The notes under the pieces were generated by a model. It did no database searches. It had not been told where the DNA came from and saw only the letters and a list, made by a program, of their open reading frames with translations. Source: RFSX01 sp965230215 (GTDB taxonomy: Bacteria; Bacteroidota; Bacteroidia; Chitinophagales; Saprospiraceae). From it: a DNA stretch of 64,000 bases. Location: the NCBI GenBank assembly GCA_965230215.1, contig CBDDKN010000001.1, positions 1,736,001-1,800,000 of the forward strand, in the 5' to 3' direction. The translations under genes were made by a program, and so were the position numbers. Position 1 is the first letter of the stretch, and the number at the start of each line of letters is the position of its first letter. Below, piece by piece: positions 53,514 through 63,318 of the stretch.

Positions 53514-56500
53514 CTAGTCAATAAAAATCATGTGCTTCGTAGCAAAATGATTTCCTGAATTTAATTGATAGTAAATCATGCCGTTAGCACCGATGTCTTC
53601 CTTAGTTACCTTGACACTGTTGTATCCTCTCTCGTATTGTCCTTGTATCACATTCAATACCTTACCCGTCACATCATACATCGTGATTGTAGCCTGACCT
53701 GCCTGTGGTAGCTCAAAGCCTATCAATGTGTAATCAGCAAATGGATTCGGTTCATTCTGATACAATGCAAATACAGCATCTTCCCTGCTGTCTTTCAAGT
53801 CTATGCTGACCACTTCAAGATCTTCTCCTACATATGCCTCTGCTCTTGTAAGTTCTGATCCGATAGTCATCAACTCAGATACGCTCGCATCCGTCTTGGC
53901 TCTCATTACCAATGTAACCACATCGTTCTGATCTATCGCCGTTAGACTGTTGTGACTCACTGTCAACCTGTTCTCAAATACCGCCACATGATCAGCATCC
54001 AAACCTTGTACGTCTACCAACTCCATGCCTGCTGTATTCAATGTAAACTGATATCCATATACGTCAGCTCTGTCTGTGCTCAAGTTGATCTCTACGATGT
54101 CGCCTTCCTCCACTTGCTTGTCTTCATAGCTCATCTTAACCACTGATGCCTTATTGGATACTTCTGTACTCTGCGTTCTTGCATTGGCCACAACACTTTC
54201 GTTAACGTCTCCAATCTTAACACCTATGAAGTCCTCTGCCATCATGTCGCTGGCCAGATCTTCAATAGCACGCGTCTCACTGTAGTTGAATGGATTGTTT
54301 ACATCCAATGTGTTGTCAGCATTGACAAACTTCCAACTGCCATTCTCTGGTAACTCATCATAGATACCCAGAATCAACTTACGAAGTTCGATAAGATCCA
54401 CCGCTGATATGCTGTTGTCATTATTAACATCCGCAGCTATCATCTTGTATGGACTATCCAATGCCTCTATTCCGATGATGTGTCTTTGAATCATGATCAA
54501 ATCCAGTGTGCTTACACCATTCAGGTAATCATCATTCTTCTCACCACTCACCTGGTAGTCTGCATAGAAAGGAGTGTTTGCAAATGCATACTCACCCTGT
54601 GCATCTGTTACATCTGTATCTCTGAAGTTCAATGATCCTTCCATCTCTGTAACTACCTGCTCTACCTCTGCACCAAACTCTGTTGCTACCTTTCCTGATA
54701 CCATGGCCATGCCGCCACCGCCATTGTCCACAATTCTTAGGTTCACCATACAGAAGTCTATGTTACCACACTCATCCCATACATAGATTGGAACCTGTGC
54801 AAATCCACTTGCATCTGCATCAGCAGCCGTGAATACTTTTCCTGCACTTCTCAGACCTGGCTCCCATCTGTGAACCTCGCCTCCGTAGTCATCCTGTCCT
54901 TCGTACTCACCAGCACCTGTGTCTGGATCAATATCTTCACTGTTGTAGTACCAGAATGTACCGTTGTACCACATCAAATCATCATTGCTGTCATACTCTG
55001 TATCATCTCTTGGTGGAGGAGGTACATCTGTAAAGGTGAACAACAAGTTCTCACTGTCAGTACAGTTATCAAAACTGCCTACATTGAAATCTATAGCCCA
55101 CAACTCTACCTGTCCGTTGCTCATCACCGCTGTACTTAAGTTCAAGCAGTATGGCGTAGGTGCCTTCTTATCAACAATCTGGAAGTATGTCGTCACACTT
55201 GATGTATTGCCACATCCATCGTATGCTCTCCATACAGCTCTGTGCCAGATCTTACTGCTCGGAATACCATCAGGTAATGTGATAGTAGCATCTACTCCAT
55301 TTCCTGTCTTTGGTATGTGGTATGGATTAGGCTCTCCATTTGGCAACAACCTTGGATTGGTTGTAGCGTAGTGGAAGTCCTCACTCCAGTCTGAATAAGC
55401 ATCTATGCTTACATCCCAGCTGATCCAATCACTTGCACAATCGCCATCATCAACAGCACTTCCGCTTAGGCTTACATTGCTGCTCAGGCAGTTGCCGTCT
55501 ACAGCAAAACACAAGCTGTCTGCTACTGTCAATACAGGATCTACTGTATCGATGATCTTCACTTCCTGTACATGCTCATATCTTCCTCCCGCTGATGGGT
55601 TACTTGGATCATAGATACACCAGTTGATCACTGACCAGTGGTTCAAGATTTTGTAACAAGCACCATCCTCGAAGTAGAAAGTATCTGCTTCCATGCTTAT
55701 ACCTACTAGGTTACATGTTGCTTCTTCCCAACTTGGCTCTCCTACTTCGTAGTCATCACAATCAACAACCACATCATCCGGCCATACAATTGTAGTTGGA
55801 TCGAATGGATCTACAGGTAGTATTACAAACCACTGGATACCATCGCCACAACCTCTGAATTGTCTACGGATTGCTCCGAAGCCACAACTAGGATCGTATG
55901 CAGGAGCTTCGATTGGGCCGATACCATCGATGATAACACCATCACTGGCTCTCAGCTCTCTTGGCTCTGTACTTTCGTACACCTCCAATGTATCACAATC
56001 GATCTCTGCTTCTCCACAAGCACCAAAGAATCTTGGTATGCCGCCTGTCATATCCAGATTGTTGTAATCCATGTCACATGTCAAGAACATGTGTGGTGGT
56101 ATTACTGGTATGGTTGCTGACTTGTCTTCCAACAATACAGTCGCCCATACTATATTTTCATTACCGTACTCATCGGTAATCTTCAATTCTACATCTATGT
56201 TGGCATCTGTGCCACCATTCAGGTCTTCACAACAGAATGTCACGAATGGTCCCCATTCTGCATCATCAGGATCACATACCGGTGTACGACGTACTTCGAA
56301 AGTCACATCTGTACAGCCATCGTATGAACCATTGTCTACATCCTCAGCATATAGCTTGGCTACTCCCTGGAACTCGTCTACCTGGTTACCGATGTTCGTA
56401 AGACTCAATACGATGAACTCCTTGCTTACGGCTACTGGAGGTGTGTTGTCAACAACAGTGATTGTCATTGTTGTTCTTCCTACATTACCACAACAGTCTT

Positions 56501-59500
56501 CAGCCAAGTATTCTATTTCATAGCTGCCCAATGGCACGCCTGTCAATACGAATCCATTCTCTGCATCTCCGCTTAGGTCGAATCCGTTTCTGTTACCTAT
56601 GTAGTATGATACATTGGCATCACAATCGTCTCCGATGTGCTCTGGATGCGGAAGATTAACTGTAGCTGCACACTCCCATGGATCTACACTTGCACTTATG
56701 TTTTGTACTGTAAGGAAAGGTGGGTTCTGATCGATAGACTTGATGATCTGTCCATATGTAATGAACTGACCAGTACACCAATCAAGAACAGTCCAATTTC
56801 TCAATACTTTTCTGTTGCCATCACAGCCTACTGCACATGCATCGATTTCACTGTCTGTATATCCGACGATGATGTTACAAGCTTCGTTGTTGATAGCTTG
56901 TGGGTGAGGACCACCTGATCCTACACCATCCTGATAGTAGTGAGGGTATGCCCAAGGAATACCTTCATTGTTCTCAACAACGAGATCAACATCCAATTCA
57001 TCCGGATCTATATTGTTATCATCCGTATCTCTGTCAACTGTTAGAGGATTATCGAAGAAAGCAGCGATACCTTCTGGCGATACATCTACCCCACATGGAA
57101 GTTCAATAACTTCAGGAGGTACTACCAATGAATCTTCAATAGGCATGATCAATGGTTGGCCTGCAGGATCCAATGGATATCCTGTTACTCTGCTGAAATC
57201 AAGAGGCCTGAAGAAGTACTCTCTTGTACAGCTAACTGTTCCTCTGGAACCATCAGCTCTTTCAAAGCCTACTGTCCATGTTCTTGTAAGTCTCGTACCT
57301 ACACATGCACCTAAGCTCGCCCACTGATCATAGAAGCTTACATCTTCTTCATCCCAGTTGTCACAGTTATCAGTCATTGCATCTTCAGCGAAGTCTTCAT
57401 AGTCTTCCTGTACAAGATCATCTCTTAGACCATCATCATATCTGAGTTGCAAAATTGGCTGCTCATAGCAGTTCAAAACACAATCAGGATCATAGTCTGC
57501 TGCAGATGAACCATTGATAGGAGGACAAATCTCACAATCGATTACTGGATCATTTTTATCTTCAACGGTTACAAGTCCCCAACAAGAAAGTCCAGTTGCA
57601 GGATCGGTAACAGTAACTTCAAAAGTATTAGGTGTCGTTGTTGGATTAACTTCGATACCGTATAGGTTATAACATGTGTAAGGACCACCTTCAAGCATCA
57701 TATCTGCTGTGAAATCAACTTCACAATCAAGATTGGCTGTGATATTCACGTGATCATTACAAGTCAATACATCGGTTGGGTCCTGGAAAGGAATCAGGCT
57801 AACATTATATGAACACTCTGCTGTATTGCCATCTGAGTCAACTGCCTCAAATGTATAAGTATAAGGGCCTTGGAAGATTTCCAGGAAATCATCACTACCA
57901 GGTCCGCCTGTCTGATTAATGCTTACGCCACCACAGTCATCAAAAACTACAGGTAGAGGCTGTCTGCTAAACTCACCACAAAGTCCTGGCTCCAACTGAA
58001 GTGTCATATCGCTAGGACATGCAATCTGTGGTGCATTGCTTGGAATATTATAATTTGCCGTTGCTTCACAAGGGCTCTGACAAGATAATCCAGGATTAAA
58101 GCTTCCATTAGAATTATTTGGTGTTAATACCCATCCTCCATCTGTCAGTGAAATAGAGTTACCTACAGGTGTTGAAGAAATCTCGCTAACGCCAACATTT
58201 GTACTTGTCATTCCCGAAGCCGGACCATCATTGGCTGTGATGGTTCCTTCATATGAAAGGAATTCAACAACTTCTCCCAGACTATTAACCAGTGCAAATC
58301 CATCAGGACTACCATTTTGTAAGCCATTTGGAGGAAGATTGAAAACTATTGTTCCACAGCCTGCTCCTTCATTTGCCAAAAGGCCAGACAACATCAATGT
58401 ATTGTATACCAAACCATTTGATCCATTATAAAGCACAACTGACCATCCATTGACATTGGAACCAGCAACACCGGCTACTTCAACAAACTCTCCAGTATCA
58501 GTTCCCGTATTGTCATAGTGGAACTCACTTATGAATACTTGTTTAGAAGCAGCAGACACTGCATCCGCAACACGAACTTCAAGAGTACCACTACCAGACT
58601 TGCTGACATCTGAAAGAGAAATACAACCTGGAGAAGTATTTGGATAATTGTATACACCAGCACTAAGGCCATCTACAAACACTTCGACGCTAGAACTCTG
58701 AGGATTAGCATAAGAGAAACAAACGTCAAAATTGATTGTGTTATCATCATTACAAGAATACCCGGTGAAATAAAGTCCGCTTATTGAACAAACCGGCACT
58801 GATACGCAACTTGCAGGAGCAGTGAACAATGCAGTTTCTGTAAGCTCACATCCAACAACATTGTCGAAGCTTGCTGTTACATCAACAGGGTTGCCATCAG
58901 CAGGAAGGCCTGTTAGTGTAATTGTCTGAGGGCTTCCTGTTGGAGTGAAGATTTGATTATTGACTACCAAATCACCTGATTCATCACTGTATGTTATTGT
59001 TAACTCCTGATCATATGAATTTGTATTTGTGTCACAATCTGTTTGTGGGCCAGCAGTTACAGAACTGATTACACACATTGGACAAACTGCGTTTGGATAA
59101 GGCGTAGCTGCGGAAGCATTATCCGATTCGCCATCCAATACATTCGGACCAGGAATATTCCAATCACCCAGATTAAAGGTGGTACTTGGAACATTATCAG
59201 TAGCGACAACCCAGCTATCGGTATACTCCCATGGCTGACCACTTCCATCAACATTGATGTCACCGTATAAATCTTCTACTGTGCCATTACAGAACAGTTC
59301 GATGGCATCATCACCGTTAATAGATGGAGCAACCGTATTCACATAATCCGGATTACATCCAAAAAATGCAGAATACTGAGAAGTCTCAGATGCAAGTACA
59401 ACACATTCACCAGAACCCAAAGCTACATTGGGAAAGCTAAATTCCTCACCGTCTGAACCGCCACCATTATTGGCTGATCCTAGACCGTAAATACTTAAAT

Positions 59501-59675
59501 CTGCGATATCATCGTTCGCACATACTTGAATTGCTTTTGGAAGACCACCGGATAGCGGTCCATCTATCACACCAGCGATATATAACCTATCACATTGGGA
59601 ATATAGACTTGTACCAAAAAGGAAACTGAAAACAAAGAGCGAAAGAATTGCTCTTTTGAGATTAGAAATTATCAT
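53514..59675 (-). CDS. giant secreted adhesin with lamin-tail, dockerin-like and type A T9SS domains
   Basis: A 2053-residue exported protein (signal peptide, cleavage near SLYSQ). Two lamin-tail-like domains lie at about 28-200 and 380-545 (VFISEFHYDNTGTDTGEFVEV). HYR/Ig-like modules follow. At about 1710-1775 is a dockerin-like pair of Ca-binding loops (DYLNGVSTLDLIMIQRHIIG and AADVNNDNSISAVDLIELRK). The C-terminus is a type A T9SS domain (NEPNPFADYTLIGFELP ... GMIYYQLNSG). The whole is Cys- and Asp-rich. T9SS would move it to the surface; the dockerin-like part suggests binding to a partner or Ca-dependent folding. A -7 element lies 49 bases upstream. Confidence 0.9.
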   Translation of the reverse strand: MIISNLKRAILSLFVFSFLFGTSLYSQCDRLYIAGVIDGPLSGGLPKAIQVCANDDIADLSIYGLGSANNGGGSDGEEFSFPNVALGSGECVVLASETSQYSAFFGCNPDYVNTVAPSINGDDAIELFCNGTVEDLYGDINVDGSGQPWEYTDSWVVATDNVPSTTFNLGDWNIPGPNVLDGESDNASAATPYPNAVCPMCVISSVTAGPQTDCDTNTNSYDQELTITYSDESGDLVVNNQIFTPTGSPQTITLTGLPADGNPVDVTASFDNVVGCELTETALFTAPASCVSVPVCSISGLYFTGYSCNDDNTINFDVCFSYANPQSSSVEVFVDGLSAGVYNYPNTSPGCISLSDVSKSGSGTLEVRVADAVSAASKQVFISEFHYDNTGTDTGEFVEVAGVAGSNVNGWSVVLYNGSNGLVYNTLMLSGLLANEGAGCGTIVFNLPPNGLQNGSPDGFALVNSLGEVVEFLSYEGTITANDGPASGMTSTNVGVSEISSTPVGNSISLTDGGWVLTPNNSNGSFNPGLSCQSPCEATANYNIPSNAPQIACPSDMTLQLEPGLCGEFSRQPLPVVFDDCGGVSINQTGGPGSDDFLEIFQGPYTYTFEAVDSDGNTAECSYNVSLIPFQDPTDVLTCNDHVNITANLDCEVDFTADMMLEGGPYTCYNLYGIEVNPTTTPNTFEVTVTDPATGLSCWGLVTVEDKNDPVIDCEICPPINGSSAADYDPDCVLNCYEQPILQLRYDDGLRDDLVQEDYEDFAEDAMTDNCDNWDEEDVSFYDQWASLGACVGTRLTRTWTVGFERADGSRGTVSCTREYFFRPLDFSRVTGYPLDPAGQPLIMPIEDSLVVPPEVIELPCGVDVSPEGIAAFFDNPLTVDRDTDDNNIDPDELDVDLVVENNEGIPWAYPHYYQDGVGSGGPHPQAINNEACNIIVGYTDSEIDACAVGCDGNRKVLRNWTVLDWCTGQFITYGQIIKSIDQNPPFLTVQNISASVDPWECAATVNLPHPEHIGDDCDANVSYYIGNRNGFDLSGDAENGFVLTGVPLGSYEIEYLAEDCCGNVGRTTMTITVVDNTPPVAVSKEFIVLSLTNIGNQVDEFQGVAKLYAEDVDNGSYDGCTDVTFEVRRTPVCDPDDAEWGPFVTFCCEDLNGGTDANIDVELKITDEYGNENIVWATVLLEDKSATIPVIPPHMFLTCDMDYNNLDMTGGIPRFFGACGEAEIDCDTLEVYESTEPRELRASDGVIIDGIGPIEAPAYDPSCGFGAIRRQFRGCGDGIQWFVILPVDPFDPTTIVWPDDVVVDCDDYEVGEPSWEEATCNLVGISMEADTFYFEDGACYKILNHWSVINWCIYDPSNPSAGGRYEHVQEVKIIDTVDPVLTVADSLCFAVDGNCLSSNVSLSGSAVDDGDCASDWISWDVSIDAYSDWSEDFHYATTNPRLLPNGEPNPYHIPKTGNGVDATITLPDGIPSSKIWHRAVWRAYDGCGNTSSVTTYFQIVDKKAPTPYCLNLSTAVMSNGQVELWAIDFNVGSFDNCTDSENLLFTFTDVPPPPRDDTEYDSNDDLMWYNGTFWYYNSEDIDPDTGAGEYEGQDDYGGEVHRWEPGLRSAGKVFTAADADASGFAQVPIYVWDECGNIDFCMVNLRIVDNGGGGMAMVSGKVATEFGAEVEQVVTEMEGSLNFRDTDVTDAQGEYAFANTPFYADYQVSGEKNDDYLNGVSTLDLIMIQRHIIGIEALDSPYKMIAADVNNDNSISAVDLIELRKLILGIYDELPENGSWKFVNADNTLDVNNPFNYSETRAIEDLASDMMAEDFIGVKIGDVNESVVANARTQSTEVSNKASVVKMSYEDKQVEEGDIVEINLSTDRADVYGYQFTLNTAGMELVDVQGLDADHVAVFENRLTVSHNSLTAIDQNDVVTLVMRAKTDASVSELMTIGSELTRAEAYVGEDLEVVSIDLKDSREDAVFALYQNEPNPFADYTLIGFELPQAGQATITMYDVTGKVLNVIQGQYERGYNSVKVTKEDIGANGMIYYQLNSGNHFATKHMIFID

Positions 59676-59723
59676 CTAGATTGAGTTTTGTTATGGATTT
59701 TACCCCATATATATTCGAATAAC

Positions 59724-59731
59724 CAAATATA
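59724..59731 (-). promoter_or_regulatory. -7 element upstream of the 2053-residue adhesin
   Basis: On the minus strand TATATTTG matches TAnnTTTG. A second element at the usual distance is not convincing (only short-spaced TTGs occur). Confidence 0.45.
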
Positions 59732-59793
59732 AAAAACCAAAATTCAATCTGATAAGAATTCCGGGTTAAATTATTGTAATTAAAACAGATATT

Positions 59794-60594
59794 TTATTCC
59801 AATACATCTGGACTCATTCCCATTGATGAAAAGCCTCCATCATGAAATAAATTCTGCATGGTCACCATACGTGTTAAATCAGAGAACATCGCAACACAAT
59901 AATCAGCACAATCTCCCGCAGGAGCATTGCCCAAAGGAGACATTTTATCGGCATAACTAAAGAACTCCTGGAAGCCTTTTACTCCTGAACCAGCCGTTGT
60001 CATTGTTGGACTTTGGCTAATGGTATTCACACGTACTTTCTTCTTTTTAGCCCAATGGAATCCAAAACTTCTCGCAAATGACTCTAATAAGGCTTTGGAC
60101 TCGGCCATTTCAGAATAATCAGGAAAATTACGTTGCGCAGCTATATAACTTAGTGCGAGGATAGAGCCCCATTCATTCATTGCATCAAGCTTGTAAGCCG
60201 TTTGCATGAGTTTATGAAATGAAATAGCAGAAATATCAAATGTTTTCTGCATCCATTCGTACTTGAGGTCTGTATATTCTCTTTTCTTTCTTACGTTTAA
60301 TGACATGCCAATCGAATGCAGAATGAAATCCATTTTGCCACCCAATTTCTCCATTGAAGCTGTCAATAAATTGGTGAGATCTTCTTCTGATGTCGCATCA
60401 GCACCTATGACTTCTGTATTCAGTTTAGCTGCCAGGTCATTGATAGCACCCATTCTCAATGCTACTGGAGCATTTGTCAGAACAATCTGGGCACCCTCTT
60501 CATGTGCTCTTTCCGCAACATGCCATGCAATTGAATTTTCATCCAATGCACCGAATATGATACCTCTCTTTCCTTTTAGTAAACCGTAAGCCAT
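59794..60594 (-). CDS. fabI: enoyl-ACP reductase
   Basis: A 266-residue short-chain dehydrogenase that makes the last reduction of each fatty acid elongation cycle with NAD(P)H. The cofactor end reads GALDENSIAWHVA, the middle LHSIGMS, and the active site YSEMAESKALLES has the Tyr-x6-Lys spacing of FabI. The substrate loop has SPTMTTAGSGV. Length is normal. It is followed on the left by a divergent-free region and preceded on the right by recN, 51 bases away on the same strand. Confidence 0.95.
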   Translation of the reverse strand: MAYGLLKGKRGIIFGALDENSIAWHVAERAHEEGAQIVLTNAPVALRMGAINDLAAKLNTEVIGADATSEEDLTNLLTASMEKLGGKMDFILHSIGMSLNVRKKREYTDLKYEWMQKTFDISAISFHKLMQTAYKLDAMNEWGSILALSYIAAQRNFPDYSEMAESKALLESFARSFGFHWAKKKKVRVNTISQSPTMTTAGSGVKGFQEFFSYADKMSPLGNAPAGDCADYCVAMFSDLTRMVTMQNLFHDGGFSSMGMSPDVLE

Positions 60595-60645
60595 TTGTAT
60601 AATCTTTAGATAGCGAAAATACTCAAATATCCAATTTGAAAAAAT

Positions 60646-62301
60646 TTAGCTACTTATTAACTCCTTGGCATTCTCCAAAGCGAAGGCAGTTGGCGGGTCG
60701 CCGCTCAGCATTTTGGCGATTTCGTTGATGCGGGTTTCATCCTCTAAGGTTTTCACGTGCGCAACCGTTCTCTGTTTCATATCTTCTTTAAAAACAAAGA
60801 AATGCTTGACCGCCCTTGCTGCGACCTGAGGAGAATGCGTAATACAGATAAGCTGATGATCATCAGCCATCCTTCTTAGCAATTCACCCATTTTTCCTGC
60901 CACTTCACCAGAAACACCTGAGTCAATCTCGTCAAAAATCATGGTTGGTAAACGCATGGCGTGTGCCACAGTAGACTTTAGAGATAACATCAATCTCGCA
61001 CTCTCTCCCCCGGAAGCAATCTTCCGGATCGGAAGAAAATCTGAACCTTTATTGGCTTTAAACAGGATCTGTATATCGTCAAGCCCGGTATCGGCTAGTT
61101 CTGCTCTGTTATTATGTTCTACTTTAACTTCCGATGAAGCCATTGCCAATAATGACAGTTTGCCGTTGACTTCCTTTTCAAGTTTCGCAAACACAGCTTT
61201 TCTGGATTTTGAAAGTTTCGCAGCTTGTTTATTGAGTTTGAGAAGGATACTCTCAATTTCTTTTTCTAGCCAGGCAATCCGTTCGGTCTTATTTTCAAAT
61301 CCCGATAATTGCGCCTCAAAAGCGGTTTGAATGCCAAGCAACTCATCTACAGTATTCACTTGATGTTTGCGCTGAAGTTCATAAATGAGATCGAGGCGCT
61401 CATCTATTTCTGTAAGTCTGCCAGGATCAGCTTCAAGACTTGATTCCAGCTTTTCTATGTGATCAACAAGCGCAGCAAGGTCATCATCAAGTTTTGAAAA
61501 GAGATCGTTCAACTTGGCTAGTATATCATTGACAGATGCAAAATCTTCCCACTTGTAGGCCAGGGATCTCATGCGATCTGCAATGCCATTTTCAGAATCA
61601 GCTATCATGTATCCTGATTCCTGACACAGGAGCCTCAGAGCTTCTGCTTTATCAAGTACTGTTTTTTCATTTTCAAGATCATCCTGTTCTGAAGTATGCA
61701 AATCTGCATCCGCCAACTCATTGAGTTGAAAACGGACAAACTCCAACTCTTTCAACTGTTGCCCTTCAATGTTTTTCAGAGCTTCATATTCACGTTGATA
61801 CTTTTTATATTTTGTGTAAAGAGCTTTGTATTCTTCTAATAAATCCTTGTTATCGGCCAATACATCAATCATCTGCAACTGAAATCTAGATTGATGGATT
61901 GAGGTTAATTCAAACTGAGAATTTAAATCGATAAGTTGCTCAGCCAGTAATTGCAATACATCCAGTTTGCTTGGAGTGTCATTCACAAAAGCACGCGATT
62001 TCCCTGTCGCAGAAATCTCTCTTCTGATAATAAGCTCTTCATCGATATCGAAATCGTGCTCATCAAGAATTAAATCTATAGCCTTTGGATAATCCGTAAA
62101 ACTGGCCTCTATAATGCACTTGTTGTCTTTATCATAAAGCGCAGAGCTGTCAGCCCGCTGGCCCATAACCAGAGATAAAGCACCCATAATAATGGACTTA
62201 CCAGCACCCGTTTCCCCGGTTATTATATTGAGACTGTTATCAAAATGCAGATCTACATTCTGAATGATAGCATAGTTTTCAATATGCAGGCTTCTTAGCA
62301 T
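60646..62301 (-). CDS. recN: DNA repair protein RecN
   Basis: A 551-residue SMC-like ATPase for double-strand break repair. The N-terminus has LRSLHIENYAIIQNVDL and Walker A GETGAGKS (29-36). The coiled-coil arms span about 150-370. The C-terminal lobe has the signature SGGESARLMLSLKS, Walker B TMIFDEIDSGVSG and the H-loop LICITHSPQVAARA. Length and order are standard. It starts 6 bases after the stop of the His-rich lipoprotein gene. Confidence 0.96.
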   Translation of the reverse strand: MLRSLHIENYAIIQNVDLHFDNSLNIITGETGAGKSIIMGALSLVMGQRADSSALYDKDNKCIIEASFTDYPKAIDLILDEHDFDIDEELIIRREISATGKSRAFVNDTPSKLDVLQLLAEQLIDLNSQFELTSIHQSRFQLQMIDVLADNKDLLEEYKALYTKYKKYQREYEALKNIEGQQLKELEFVRFQLNELADADLHTSEQDDLENEKTVLDKAEALRLLCQESGYMIADSENGIADRMRSLAYKWEDFASVNDILAKLNDLFSKLDDDLAALVDHIEKLESSLEADPGRLTEIDERLDLIYELQRKHQVNTVDELLGIQTAFEAQLSGFENKTERIAWLEKEIESILLKLNKQAAKLSKSRKAVFAKLEKEVNGKLSLLAMASSEVKVEHNNRAELADTGLDDIQILFKANKGSDFLPIRKIASGGESARLMLSLKSTVAHAMRLPTMIFDEIDSGVSGEVAGKMGELLRRMADDHQLICITHSPQVAARAVKHFFVFKEDMKQRTVAHVKTLEDETRINEIAKMLSGDPPTAFALENAKELISS

Positions 62302-62307
62302 TCAGAT

Positions 62308-63081
62308 TTATTTGACATTATCCATGACAATGGCACCCAACTTGCGCGCCCAATCCAATTCTTCTGCTTCTGATGCTGGTAAATTAAAGGCAACCATATA
62401 TACAAAGTCTGCCTCATCACGCCACATATATCTATGCAACTCATAACTATAGGCTCCAGCAAGACCAAGCCCAGTGAAGTCTTCGTATTTAAAATCCAAA
62501 GATCCATCAGGCGATTTCTCACCCTGATTCTTTTTCGCCTGGATGAAATAGGCTGCCCATTCAGGGAATTCATCTGGTACAGGATTATCCTGAACTTGGA
62601 TCAATACGCCTGAATTTGGAACGCCTCTGTGGTCCCATCTGAAGAAACAAGATCTTGCGTAAGGGCTTGCAGAACTTGATCCATCCTTAATATTGATCGC
62701 CATTGCGTCCACGCCGACTACAGAAGCGATCTGCTTGTCAGTAATCAATGTACATGCATCAGGAACGGTTCTCGTACCTCTCTGCACCTTTTCCTTGGCG
62801 TCCAGACGCATCTGATCCTTCGTCTTATAAGGATTGTTCTCCGGTTCATTAAACTGCGTCTTTGTCTTGCGCTCAACAGGCACTCTTGTACGTGTGTTAT
62901 TTTCTACTGCTTCTGGTTTGGTCGCATCATGATTATGATCATGATTACCATTATGATCATGCCCATGCTCGTCGTAGTATGCCTTTTTCTCATCAGACAA
63001 CTCTGTACTACCTGCCGGTTTGTCATTGTTGCATGCAACACAAAAGGCAATTGCGCATAGGAAAACAAATATCTTGTTCAT
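62308..63081 (-). CDS. hypothetical lipoprotein with His-rich N-terminal segment
   Basis: A 257-residue lipoprotein (CVAC, C17). A segment at residues 38-52 (HGHDHNGNHDHNHD) is a likely metal-binding linker. From about 105 on a folded domain begins with ACTLITDKQIASVVG, then SCFFRWDHRG and a W-rich end, of the kind seen in DUF3558-like lipoproteins; this assignment is weak. A complete promoter lies 19 bases upstream and recN begins 6 bases after its stop, so the lipoprotein appears to lead a recN transcript. Confidence 0.7.
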   Translation of the reverse strand: MNKIFVFLCAIAFCVACNNDKPAGSTELSDEKKAYYDEHGHDHNGNHDHNHDATKPEAVENNTRTRVPVERKTKTQFNEPENNPYKTKDQMRLDAKEKVQRGTRTVPDACTLITDKQIASVVGVDAMAINIKDGSSSASPYARSCFFRWDHRGVPNSGVLIQVQDNPVPDEFPEWAAYFIQAKKNQGEKSPDGSLDFKYEDFTGLGLAGAYSYELHRYMWRDEADFVYMVAFNLPASEAEELDWARKLGAIVMDNVK

Positions 63082-63099
63082 ACTTTTTTTTTAGGCTCT

Positions 63100-63131
63100 C
63101 AAAAATAATACAACGCACAAAGCTCATCAAA
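63100..63131 (-). promoter_or_regulatory. promoter of the His-rich lipoprotein-recN unit
   Basis: On the minus strand TTTG (63131-63128) and TATTTTTG (63107-63100) are separated by 20 bases, an exact match to the Bacteroidota promoter. The leader is short, about 10-15 bases. Confidence 0.7.
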
Positions 63132-63318
63132 TAAAATGAAGAGCTTCACATTTAATTAGGATTTATATATCCCTCATATATTTCCAGCTTTTAAGTTTTT
63201 TGCTTCATTCGTCCTTCAAAACGCCTATGTTGGTAGAAGTTTTCTTAATTTTTGAATTAAATAGCCAATAGTTAGGTTGTTTTTGTAGAACATTTAATAA
63301 TCCGCTAAATCAATTCTT

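Noticed and set aside
54964..56523. Several long open frames on the plus strand inside the adhesin gene
   Set aside because: They are antisense to a strongly supported 2053-residue protein, have no family resemblance and follow from its codon use.
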